Source: Pelomonas caseinilytica (lineage in GTDB: Bacteria > Pseudomonadota > Gammaproteobacteria > Burkholderiales > Burkholderiaceae_C). From it: 64,000 nt of DNA. Below are positions 17,943 to 26,492 of this stretch, in pieces. How positions within the stretch are numbered: the stretch's first letter is position 1; the number at the start of each line of letters is the position of its first letter. A model generated the notes under the pieces. That model made no database searches and had not been told where the DNA came from. It was given only the letters and a program-made list of their open reading frames with translations. Position numbers and translations under genes: made by a program. The DNA lies in contig NZ_JAJTWT010000004.1 in assembly GCF_021353235.1 (NCBI RefSeq), forward strand, positions 124,001-188,000, written 5' to 3'.

Positions 17943-18709
17943 CAAGGTTTCACGAACTTGAGCGTCATGCGGTCACTCTCGCCGATGGCCTGGTACTTGG
18001 CCCTGTCCTTGTCCTTGAGCGCATAGGTCGGCGGCAGGGTCCACACGCCTTCGGGGTGGTCGGCCGTGTCCTTGGGATTGGCGTTGACCTCGCTGCGCCC
18101 GGCGAGCTTGAAGCCGGCCGTCTCCGCCAGCTTGATGACGGTGGCCTCCTGCACGTAGCCGGTGGGCGCCTTGGGGTCCTGGGTGCGCGAGGCCGGCAGG
18201 CGGTGCTCCTCCACGCCGAGCACGCCGCCCGGCTTGAGGGCCTTGAAGGCCGCGTCGAAGACCGCCTGGGCCGTGCCGCCGCCCATCCAGTTGTGCACGT
18301 TGCGGAAGGTCAGCACCGCGTCGGCGCTGCCCGGCGGGGCGATGTCCAGCAGGCCCTTGGCCGGGTCGAAGCTCGTGATCCTGACCTTGGCGTAGACGGG
18401 CAGCGACTCCATCTTGGCCTTGAAGCGGGCGCTGCCGCCGTCGGCCGCGTAGAGCTGGCCCTGTTCGCGCAGATAGGGCGCCAGGATCTCGGTGTACCAG
18501 CCGCCGCCCGGCGACAGCTCGACGACCGTGTCGGTGGGCTTGATGCCGAAGAAGCTCAGCGTCTCGTAGGGGTGGCGCCAGGTGTCGCGCGCGACGTTGC
18601 CGACGCTGCGGTGGTCGGAAGCGACGGCGGCCTTCAGCGGGTCGGCGGCTTGCGCCTGCGCGCCGGCTGCGGCGGCGAGGGCGAGGGTGGCGGCGAGCCA
18701 GGTCTTCAT
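17942..18709 (-). CDS. Exported class I SAM-dependent methyltransferase-like protein
   Basis: Protein of 255 residues with an N-terminal signal peptide (MKTWLAATLALAAAAGAQAQA) ahead of a methyltransferase fold: motif I VVELSPGGGWYTEILAPYL, an acidic motif II (LYAADGG) and motif IV-like FRNVHNWMGGG. It matches a family of predicted exported methyltransferases (COG4798-type). How such a protein would obtain S-adenosylmethionine in the periplasm is unclear, so it may have another activity or the N-terminus may act as an anchor. It is the first gene of a pair with the DUF2520 protein. Confidence 0.85.
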   Translation of the reverse strand: MKTWLAATLALAAAAGAQAQAADPLKAAVASDHRSVGNVARDTWRHPYETLSFFGIKPTDTVVELSPGGGWYTEILAPYLREQGQLYAADGGSARFKAKMESLPVYAKVRITSFDPAKGLLDIAPPGSADAVLTFRNVHNWMGGGTAQAVFDAAFKALKPGGVLGVEEHRLPASRTQDPKAPTGYVQEATVIKLAETAGFKLAGRSEVNANPKDTADHPEGVWTLPPTYALKDKDRAKYQAIGESDRMTLKFVKP

Positions 18710-18770
18710 GGGCAGGTGTCTCCTGAGTTGGGCGTCCAGTATGCGGCGGCGCGCGAGGGCGTGACGAAGG

Positions 18771-19910
18771 TCAGCGCCCCGCGGCCAGCGAGGCGAATGC
18801 GAGCGCCATCAGCGCCGCGCCGAACAGGCCGAGCGCGTGCAGGCCCGGCCCCTTGAGCACCGCGCCGCCGAGGGCCGAGCCCAGCGTGGCGCCGACGTAG
18901 ATGGCCGAGGCGTTGAGCGCGAACAGCACCGGCAGTTGCACCGGGTCCAGTGCCGCCAGCCGCGCCTGCTGCGGCACCATGAAGCTCCAGGCGAACACGC
19001 TCCAGACGAAGATGAGCGCGCCGACGACCGCCAGCGGCCAGGTGGGCAGCGTCAGCGCCGGCATCAGCACGGCCTGGGCCAGGCAGAGCAGCACCAGGGT
19101 CCAGCGCGGGCCGATGCGGTCCGTCAGCCGCCCGCCCATGGCGTTGCCGGCGACGGCGCCCAGGCCGAACAGCGCCAGCATGCCCGTCACGCCGTCGCGG
19201 CTCAGGCCGTAGAGGGTCTCCAGCAGCGGCGCCAGGAAGGTGTAGCAGACGTAGAGGGCGCCGATGAAAAGGGCGGTGAAGGCGACGGCCCCCATGCGCC
19301 GGCCGCTGCGCAGCACGCCGGCCAGGCTGGCCAGGCTGGCCACCGGCACGCGGATGCCGCGCGGCAGCGCCGCCGCGACGGCCAGCAGCCCGAGCAGCGC
19401 CAGCGCCGCCACCACCGCGAGGGCCGAGGCCCAGCCGAAAGCATAACCCAGCCATGCGCCGGCCGGCACGCCCAGCACCTGGGCCAGCGTCAGCCCGCCG
19501 AAGACGATGGCCAGCGCCTGCCCCTGCCGCCCCGGGCCGGCCAGCACCACGCCGACCGACGCCGCCACCGGCGTGACGAGGCCGCCGCCCAGGGCCATCA
19601 GCGCCCGCGCCGCGAGCAGCCATCCGAAGCTGGGCGCTAGGGCCGCGGCCAAGGCGCCCAGGCCGAACAGCCCCAGGCCGAGCACCAGCAGCAGGCGCCG
19701 GTCCAGCCGGCCGGTGGCCGCCACCAGCAGCGGCGAGGCGACGGCATAGGTTCCGGCGTAGACGCTCATCAGCGCGCCGGCCTCGGGCCGCGTCACGCCG
19801 AAGGCCTGGGCCAGCGGCGACAGCACGCCGACGACGACGAAGGCGCCCATGCCGATGACGAAATTGGCCAGGGCCAGCAGCCAGAGCTGGCGAGGGGTCG
19901 ATGCATCCAT
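18771..19910 (-). CDS. MFS transporter (AraJ/YdhP-like, drug-efflux type)
   Basis: Inner-membrane major facilitator of 379 residues with 12 predicted helices. TM1 begins at once (WLLALANFVIGMGAFVVVGV). The loop RLDRRLLLVLGL between TM2 and TM3 corresponds to the MFS motif A region, and ARALMALGGGLVTPVAAS resembles the motif used by the AraJ/Cmx group of sugar or drug effluxers. Substrate unknown. It stands alone on the minus strand between the methyltransferase and the phosphatase operon. Confidence 0.88.
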   Translation of the reverse strand: MDASTPRQLWLLALANFVIGMGAFVVVGVLSPLAQAFGVTRPEAGALMSVYAGTYAVASPLLVAATGRLDRRLLLVLGLGLFGLGALAAALAPSFGWLLAARALMALGGGLVTPVAASVGVVLAGPGRQGQALAIVFGGLTLAQVLGVPAGAWLGYAFGWASALAVVAALALLGLLAVAAALPRGIRVPVASLASLAGVLRSGRRMGAVAFTALFIGALYVCYTFLAPLLETLYGLSRDGVTGMLALFGLGAVAGNAMGGRLTDRIGPRWTLVLLCLAQAVLMPALTLPTWPLAVVGALIFVWSVFAWSFMVPQQARLAALDPVQLPVLFALNASAIYVGATLGSALGGAVLKGPGLHALGLFGAALMALAFASLAAGR

Positions 19911-19955
19911 GGGCGCGCATCATCGCCAGCCGTGCCGGGCCCTGCCGCCCGAGGG

Positions 19956-20558
19956 TCAATGCAGGGCCCAGCCCATCCACGAGGCCAGCGTGTCGAAGAA
20001 GGCCGCATAGACGACGAGGGGGCCGGGCAGGCCGATCAGCGTGCCCAGCATGTAGTGGCGAAAGCGCAGCCCCGACAGGGCCAGGGCGTAGTTCAGCGCG
20101 GGCACGGTCTGGAACACCAGCCTCAGCAGGGCCACGCTGCGCACCGGGTGGGCGTCGAGCCGCGCGAACAGCCGCCGGGCCAGCGGACCGGGCAGTTCGC
20201 GCAGGGCCTGGCCGCCGAAGGCTCGCACGACGAAGAAGGTGACGACGCAGGAGACCAGCGCGGCACTGAAGGTGGCCAGCGCGCCCCAGGCCGGGCCCAG
20301 GGCCAGCACGGCCGAGGCCAGGAAGATCCAGCCCGGCAGCTGGATGAGGTTGCCCAGGGCGAACAGGGCCGTGAAGGCGGCGAAGCCCCAGGCGCGGTGC
20401 TCGGCGAACACCTCGCGCAGCGCCTGCGGGTTGATACGGGCCCGCAGGCCCGTGAACTCGAACACCGCCCACAGCAGGGCCAGCACCACGAGCACCGCCG
20501 CCAGCCGCCGCCACGGGCGGGCCGCGGGCGCGGGCGGGGCGGTGTCGCGGGGGGTCAA
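19956..20558 (-). CDS. TVP38/TMEM64 (SNARE-associated, DedA-like) membrane protein
   Basis: Polytopic membrane protein of 200 residues in the VTT/DedA superfamily. The central re-entrant segment is visible (NLIQLPGWIFLASAVLALGP and a following GALATFSAALVSCVVTFFVVRAFG), and the C-terminal FQTVPALNYALALSGLRF stretch is typical of the family. The start is inferred to be TTG at 20558, whose last two bases overlap the stop codon of the alkaline phosphatase gene (TTGA), the same coupling geometry as ATGA; no ATG is available in the correct place. Family members are implicated in lipid scrambling. Confidence 0.85.
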   Translation of the reverse strand: MTPRDTAPPAPAARPWRRLAAVLVVLALLWAVFEFTGLRARINPQALREVFAEHRAWGFAAFTALFALGNLIQLPGWIFLASAVLALGPAWGALATFSAALVSCVVTFFVVRAFGGQALRELPGPLARRLFARLDAHPVRSVALLRLVFQTVPALNYALALSGLRFRHYMLGTLIGLPGPLVVYAAFFDTLASWMGWALH

Positions 20559-22591
20559 CGCTTGGGCTTGGGCGGCTTGCGGGAACCCGAAGTATCGGCC
20601 GGCGCGACGACGCCCTTCATTGCCGCCTGGGCGAGCTTGAAAAAGACGTCGGTGTTGTCCATCACGCCGGTGAAGGCCAGCGCGCCGGGGCCGTAGGCCG
20701 ACAGCGGCACGTCGGTGGCGGTGTGCACGGCCTGTTCGCCCGGCACCTGGCCGGTGACGAGGTAGTCGCCCAGCGCATCGTCGCGCTCCAGCGCATTGGC
20801 CGGGTACCACTTCAGCGGCGCCTCGGCGGCGAAGGGCTGCTGCACGTCGCGCTGGGGCGTGCGCTTGGTGCGCCAGTCCTCGTGGCGGTCGGCGTTGGCG
20901 CCGTAGCCGACGAGCAGGCGGTAGTCGATGTCGGTGGTCTCGGGATAGCCGTCGGCGGCGAGGCGGTAGTGCGGGAAGCCGGCCTTCTCGTAGACGCCGA
21001 CGACGCTGTTGCGCAGGTTGGCCACGCCCTTCTTGGCGGCCAGCTCGGCCAGGCGGGCGTCGGTGACCACCGAGCCGCCGATCAGCGCCGCGCCCGAGCA
21101 TTCATGGTCGGCGGTGACGATGACCAGGGTGTCGCCCTGCTCGGCTGCGAAGTCCTGCACCACGCGCACCGCGCGATCGAACTCCAGCGTGTCCAGCATC
21201 CAGCGCTCGGTGTCCATGTTGTGGGCCTGCTTGTCGATGGAGGCGCCCTCGACCATCAGCACGAAGCCCTTGGGCGAGCGCTTGAGCACGGCCAGGGCCT
21301 TGGCCGCCATCTCGTCGAGCATGGGCTGGTCGGGCAGGCCGAAGTCCTCGACGACGCTGCCGCCAGACAGGCCGTTCTTCTCCGTCCCGCGGCGGCCGTT
21401 GATCTTGTCCAGCGCCACGTTCATGTTGGAGAAGGCGAACAGGCCGAGCAGCGGCCGGGCAGGGTCGGCCTTGTCGAGGTCGGCCCTGGTGGCGGCATAG
21501 CCGAAGCCGGCGGCCTGGAAGTCGCGGATCAGGTCGCGGCCCTTGTCCAGCGTCCCGGCCGCAGCGCCCCAGCGCTTCACGATCTCGGCCGTGTGCGGGT
21601 CGGTCGCCGAGAAGGCGTAGTCGTTGCTGTCCGTGCGGGCAGAGCCCGGCGTGCCGGCCGGCAGGAACCACTTGCGCCCGCCGCCCATCAGCACCGTCAG
21701 GCCGGTGAGGCGGCGGTCGTCGAGGAACTGGTCGACGATGCCGGTGCCCGCGCCGCGGTTGCTGCTGTGCACGGCGTTGCCGGCGGGCGTGGCGTCGAAG
21801 ACGTCGGCCGTGGTGACGATGCCGAGCTGCTTGCCCTGGGTGCGGTGCAGGTACTCGCTGAGGTATTCGACGCGGGGGTTGTCGAAGGCGTCGACGGTGT
21901 CGTCGGGGAAGACGCCCTCCTCGTTGTTGTTGTTCTTGTTGCCGCTCACGTAGGACGTCATGCCGGGCGACGAGTCGGTGACGATGGAGTTCAGCGAGGC
22001 CGTTTTCACCAAGCCCGTGGCCGTGAAGCTGTCCATGGCCAGCGCCTGCAGCGCCTTGCCCTGGGCATAGCCGTGCACGATGCGCGCGGCCGTGCGCTGC
22101 GAGGCGCCCATGCCGTCGCCGAGCAGGATGACGATGTTCTTCACCCTGGGGCCCAGCGCCGCGGCGAAAGGCACGACCTCGAAGTTGCCCGTGGCGGTGG
22201 CCTTGCTCCCGTCGGCCTGCGTGGCCTCGACGCTGAATTCATGCCGGCCCGACGCCTCCACGCCCACCGCCCGCACGGTGGCGATGGCGGTCTCGGCCGC
22301 CAGGCCCTTCACGCAGCCGCTGGCGCAGTCTCGCAACGCGATGGGCGCGGCGACGGGCTTGCCATCGATGAAGAAACGCGCCGCCGTGATGCGCTGGCCG
22401 GCGTCGGGCCGCACGGTGGCCTGCAAGTCGAAGCGCTGGCCGGGCAGGAAGCGGGCGACGACGGGGTCGGCACGGCCGCTGGCGAAGCGTTCGCTCGGCG
22501 GCGTGAGCCGCGTGACGACGGGCGCCGCGGCGGCACTGCCGGCGGCCAGGAGGGCCAGGACGGGAGCGAGAAGCAGGAAGGGAGGTTTCAT
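20555..22591 (-). CDS. Alkaline phosphatase (PhoA superfamily) with N-terminal accessory domain
   Basis: Secreted phosphomonoesterase of 678 residues. After the signal peptide (to about SAAAAP) comes a ~130-residue beta-rich domain, then the catalytic domain: metal-binding VKNIVILLGDGMG, nucleophile Ser207 in TDSSPGMTSYVSG, VEGASIDKQAHNMD and VTADHECSG. E. coli PhoA is about 470 residues; the excess is the N-terminal domain and insertions. The ATG at 22591 shares one base with the stop of the upstream gene (TGATG), and TVP38 follows with a TTGA overlap, so the three form one tight operon. Confidence 0.92.
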   Translation of the reverse strand: MKPPFLLLAPVLALLAAGSAAAAPVVTRLTPPSERFASGRADPVVARFLPGQRFDLQATVRPDAGQRITAARFFIDGKPVAAPIALRDCASGCVKGLAAETAIATVRAVGVEASGRHEFSVEATQADGSKATATGNFEVVPFAAALGPRVKNIVILLGDGMGASQRTAARIVHGYAQGKALQALAMDSFTATGLVKTASLNSIVTDSSPGMTSYVSGNKNNNNEEGVFPDDTVDAFDNPRVEYLSEYLHRTQGKQLGIVTTADVFDATPAGNAVHSSNRGAGTGIVDQFLDDRRLTGLTVLMGGGRKWFLPAGTPGSARTDSNDYAFSATDPHTAEIVKRWGAAAGTLDKGRDLIRDFQAAGFGYAATRADLDKADPARPLLGLFAFSNMNVALDKINGRRGTEKNGLSGGSVVEDFGLPDQPMLDEMAAKALAVLKRSPKGFVLMVEGASIDKQAHNMDTERWMLDTLEFDRAVRVVQDFAAEQGDTLVIVTADHECSGAALIGGSVVTDARLAELAAKKGVANLRNSVVGVYEKAGFPHYRLAADGYPETTDIDYRLLVGYGANADRHEDWRTKRTPQRDVQQPFAAEAPLKWYPANALERDDALGDYLVTGQVPGEQAVHTATDVPLSAYGPGALAFTGVMDNTDVFFKLAQAAMKGVVAPADTSGSRKPPKPKR

Positions 22592-23082
22592 CAGTCGGTC
22601 TGCGGGTGGATCGGGCGAAGGAGAGGCTGCGAGTCCAGGGCATCGGCGGCGAGCCGCAGGCGCAGCCAGCTGACACGGCCGGTCGCGTCTTCCGCTGGGC
22701 CGTATTCGAGCCGGCCGACCACGGCCAGCGGCCCGGCCTGGTGGGCCACCACGCGGTCGCGCTGGCCTTCGGGCAGCAGCACGGTGACGGTGGAGGCCGG
22801 CAGGTCGTCGGCCTCGCCGTCGGCGTGCTCGGCCATGGCGACGGGACGCGGCGTCAGCATGAATTGACCCGCCAGGGCCTGCTCGCGCTGGACCATGAAG
22901 CCGACAAGGCGCACCTCCCGGCCGTTGGCCGCCTGCAGCCGCGCCGTGGGCTCCAGGCCGCGCGGGCCGATGGGCCGGACGAAGAAATCGCCGAAGGCCA
23001 GCTCCACGGGGGGCAGGGCCTGGGCCGTCGGCGGCAGGCAGGGCCCGGCCAGGGCCAGCACCAGCAGGGGGATCGCTCTCAT
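22591..23082 (-). CDS. Hypothetical exported protein of the phosphatase operon
   Basis: Protein of 163 residues with a signal peptide (MRAIPLLVLALAGPCLPPTAQA) and a mature part containing VELAFGDFFVRPIGPRGLEP, VRLVGFMVQREQALAGQFMLTPRPV and VTVLLPEGQRDRVV. This resembles a small exported family with an OB-like or metal-chaperone character that I cannot name with confidence. It is the first gene of the operon with the alkaline phosphatase and shares a TGATG junction with it, so it probably acts with the phosphatase. Confidence 0.75.
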   Translation of the reverse strand: MRAIPLLVLALAGPCLPPTAQALPPVELAFGDFFVRPIGPRGLEPTARLQAANGREVRLVGFMVQREQALAGQFMLTPRPVAMAEHADGEADDLPASTVTVLLPEGQRDRVVAHQAGPLAVVGRLEYGPAEDATGRVSWLRLRLAADALDSQPLLRPIHPQTD

Positions 23083-23259
23083 GCAAAGGCTCGCAAAAGC
23101 TCGTATGCTGGCCTGGCCGTGTGTCAAAGCCGTGACGGCGCCGCTCCGGCAAGCCGTCCTTGACCCAGCACAAGCCGACGGGCGACGCGCCCGCCCATGC
23201 CGGCCCGGGCGCCGCACAATCAGCGGACCTGCCGCGACAACCGAGCGGCAGGCGCGCCG

Positions 23260-24645
23260 ATGTTCTCGCCCTTCGATGCCCTGCAGACCTGCGCGACCGC
23301 GGCCGACGTCGCCTTGGCCTCGCACGCGGACGCGGCGGCGCTCGCCATGCGCCAGCGGCGGCGCCTGGGCGAGCTGCTGGCCCATGCCGCCCGCCACAGC
23401 ACCCTCTACGGCGGCGTGCTGCGTGGCCACGACCTCGGCGCGCCGATGCAGACCCTGCAGCGGCTACCTGTGCAACACCGCGCCGAACTGATGCGGCGCT
23501 TCGACGACTGGGTGACCGACCCAGCGCTGCGGCTGCCGGCCCTCCACCGCTTCATGGCCGAACGCGGCACCATCGGCACGCCCTTCGCCGGCCGCTACAT
23601 CGTCTGGGAGAGTTCGGGCAGCAGCGGCGAGCCCGGCGTCTTCGTGCAGGACGCCTTCGCCATGGCGGCCTACGACGCGCTGGAGGGGCTCAGGCGCAGC
23701 CAGCTGCGCCCCGCTCGCAGCCCGCTGGACCCCTGGTTCGGCGGCACCATCGCCTTCGTGGGCGCCACCGACGGGCATTTCGCCTCCACCGTCTCCATGG
23801 AGAGGCTGCGCCGCCTCAACCCCTGGCTGCGCCAGCGCCTGCGGGGCCTGTCCTTCCTGCAGCCCCTGCCCCAGCTCGTCGAGCGGCTGCAGGCCCTGGC
23901 GCCGGCGGCCATCGCCACTTATCCCAGCATGGCCGTGCTGCTGGCCGAGGAGCACCGGGCCGGCCGGCTGACCCATGCACCGCGCGAGGTCTGGACCGGC
24001 GGCGAAACCCTGTCGGCCGCGGCACGGCGCCACATCGAGCAGGCCTTCGGGGCGCCGGTCGTCAACAGCTATGGCGCCTCCGAGTTCCTGACCCTCGCCA
24101 GCGAATGCGGTGCCGGACAGATGCACCTGAACAGCGACTGGGTCATCCTCGAACCCGTCGACGCCGACGGCCGGCCGGTGCCGCCCGGCGAGATGGGCGC
24201 GACGACGCTGCTGACCCACCTGGCCAACCATGTGCAGCCGCTGATCCGTTATGACCTCGGCGACCGCGTCAGGCTGCGGCCCGGCCGCTGCGCCTGCGGC
24301 TCGCACCTGCCCGCCGTCGACGTGCTCGGCCGCGACGACGACACCCTGCACCTCGAGCTGCCCGGCCGCCGCCCGGTGCCGGTGGTGCCGCTGGCCATCG
24401 CCACGGTGCTGGAGGAGGAGGCCGGGCTGTTCGACTTCCAGCTCCTGCAGCAGGGTCCGGCCGAGCTGCTGCTCTCCACCGGCCTGCCCGCCTCCTTGGC
24501 CCGGCCCCGGCTCGCCCGGGCCCGCCAGGCCCTGGGCGACTTCCTGTCCACGCAGGGCGCACCGGGCGTGCGCATCCACTGCCGCAGCGGCGCGCCCTGC
24601 CCGCGCGGACGCAGCGGCAAGGCCAAGCGGGTGGTGGGGCTCTGA
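23260..24645 (+). CDS. Phenylacetate-CoA-ligase-like adenylate-forming enzyme
   Basis: ANL-superfamily protein of 461 residues related to phenylacetate-CoA ligase and F390 synthetase-like proteins. The phosphate-binding loop is SSGSSGEPG near 118, the A5-like motif is NSYGASEFL near 271, and YDLGDRVRL carries the A7 Asp. A GKAKR segment near the C-terminus may supply the catalytic Lys. A CACGSHLP segment before the hinge is typical of this branch. The ATG at 23260 (MFSPFDAL) is preferred over an upstream in-frame ATG at 23197. Substrate unknown; no paa genes adjoin it. Confidence 0.83.
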   Translation: MFSPFDALQTCATAADVALASHADAAALAMRQRRRLGELLAHAARHSTLYGGVLRGHDLGAPMQTLQRLPVQHRAELMRRFDDWVTDPALRLPALHRFMAERGTIGTPFAGRYIVWESSGSSGEPGVFVQDAFAMAAYDALEGLRRSQLRPARSPLDPWFGGTIAFVGATDGHFASTVSMERLRRLNPWLRQRLRGLSFLQPLPQLVERLQALAPAAIATYPSMAVLLAEEHRAGRLTHAPREVWTGGETLSAAARRHIEQAFGAPVVNSYGASEFLTLASECGAGQMHLNSDWVILEPVDADGRPVPPGEMGATTLLTHLANHVQPLIRYDLGDRVRLRPGRCACGSHLPAVDVLGRDDDTLHLELPGRRPVPVVPLAIATVLEEEAGLFDFQLLQQGPAELLLSTGLPASLARPRLARARQALGDFLSTQGAPGVRIHCRSGAPCPRGRSGKAKRVVGL

Positions 24646-24676
24646 TCGGGGTCAGGCCGGCATGACGCGACGTATT

Positions 24677-24766
24677 GCGGGCCGAGCGCTGGGCCGCTCC
24701 CGAGCCGGCCCGCGCTGGCGATGCTTTCGGCTCAATGCCGCAAGCATCGCCGTCCCCGCGGGGGAC
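24677..24766. terminator. Three consecutive hairpins between convergent genes
   Basis: The 172-bp gap between the ligase and universal stress protein genes holds three stems: a 7-bp stem (24677-24683 with 24707-24713) with an inner stem, a perfect 10-bp stem (24717-24726 with 24742-24751), and a perfect 6-bp stem with a 3-nt loop (24752-24757 with 24761-24766). None has a U-tract, but in a GC-rich genome between converging genes these plausibly form a bidirectional termination or transcript-end region. Confidence 0.45.
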
Positions 24767-24817
24767 CGACCAGGCTCGCACGCGTTCAGCGATGCGAGAG
24801 TGGGCGAGGGGCTCACT

Positions 24818-25639
24818 TCAATGGGACATGAGGACGGGCAAGGTCATGGATCGCAGCAGGGTGCGCGTGGCGCCGCCGAGCACGCGCTCGGTCCAGCGCG
24901 GCCGGCCCCAGGCCCCCATGACCAGCAGGTCGGCGCCGAGGTCGGCGGCCCGGGACAGCAGCTCGTTGCCGGCGTCCACCGTCGAGGCCTCCAGCCTGAC
25001 CTGGGCATCCACGCCATGCCACATCAGCCAGCGGCGCAGGGCCTCCATCCGCTCGCGCATCAGGCCGCCTAGGTCGTCCAGGTCGGTCCCCGGCGGCTCG
25101 CAGCGCATCACCGTCACCTCGCGGGCCTGGCAGAGCAGGGGCATGGCGTCGGCCACCGCGCGGGCCGCCTCGGGGCTGCCGTTCCAGGCGACGAGCACAC
25201 GCTCGCCAAGCGTCTGGACCCGGCCTGCCCAGGGCAGCACCAGCGTAGGCCGCGCGCTCATCAGCACGACCTGCTCGACGGCGATGCTCGCATCCGGCAG
25301 CTCGCCCTGGCCGATGATGAGCAGGTCACTGCAATGGGCGTGTTCGACGAGGGAGACGACGGCGTCCTCGTCGTCCGCCAGGGCCTCGACCGAGGTCAGG
25401 CCGGCGGCGTGGCAGTCTGCCACGAAGTCGTCGGCCCGGCGCTGCGCCCGGGCCCGCACCGCATCCATCGCATCGGCCAGGGCCGCCGTGGCGGCGAAGC
25501 TCATCGAGACCGGCATGCGCCCCACCGGAGCGAGGCCCACGAGATGGGCGCCGAAGCGGCGCGCCAGCTGCCGCGCGACCTCCGCATGGGCGGCGCCATG
25601 CTCGCCGTCGTCCAGATGCACCAGAAGGCTTCGATACAT
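24818..25639 (-). CDS. Tandem universal stress protein (UspE-like)
   Basis: Cytoplasmic protein of 273 residues with two Usp domains (about 1-140 and 145-273). The second ends in the ATP-binding pattern GAWGRPRWTERVLGGATRTL (G2xG9xG(S/T)), while the first has lost most of it. The ATG at 25639 (MYRSLLVHL) is the standard Usp start. A weak FNR-like palindrome (TTGAGCCAGCGCAA, 25703-25716) lies about 65 bp upstream; anaerobic control of Usp genes by ANR/FNR is known in Pseudomonas, but this box is poor. It is divergent from the ABC exporter operon. Confidence 0.9.
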   Translation of the reverse strand: MYRSLLVHLDDGEHGAAHAEVARQLARRFGAHLVGLAPVGRMPVSMSFAATAALADAMDAVRARAQRRADDFVADCHAAGLTSVEALADDEDAVVSLVEHAHCSDLLIIGQGELPDASIAVEQVVLMSARPTLVLPWAGRVQTLGERVLVAWNGSPEAARAVADAMPLLCQAREVTVMRCEPPGTDLDDLGGLMRERMEALRRWLMWHGVDAQVRLEASTVDAGNELLSRAADLGADLLVMGAWGRPRWTERVLGGATRTLLRSMTLPVLMSH

Positions 25640-25751
25640 GCCGTCCTCCAAGGGTTCGACTCGCGAAAGACCCTGATTCTGGGCCGCCTGCCGGCCCGCG
25701 GCTTGAGCCAGCGCAAGGCCGGGCCGGGCCTGCCCCCGCAACATCGTCGGC

Positions 25752-26491
<740 letters not shown>

Positions 26492-26492
<1 letters not shown>

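Noticed and set aside
25703-25716. FNR-like TTGAGCCAGCGCAA upstream of the universal stress protein
   Set aside because: Mismatches in the conserved TCAA half make binding doubtful.
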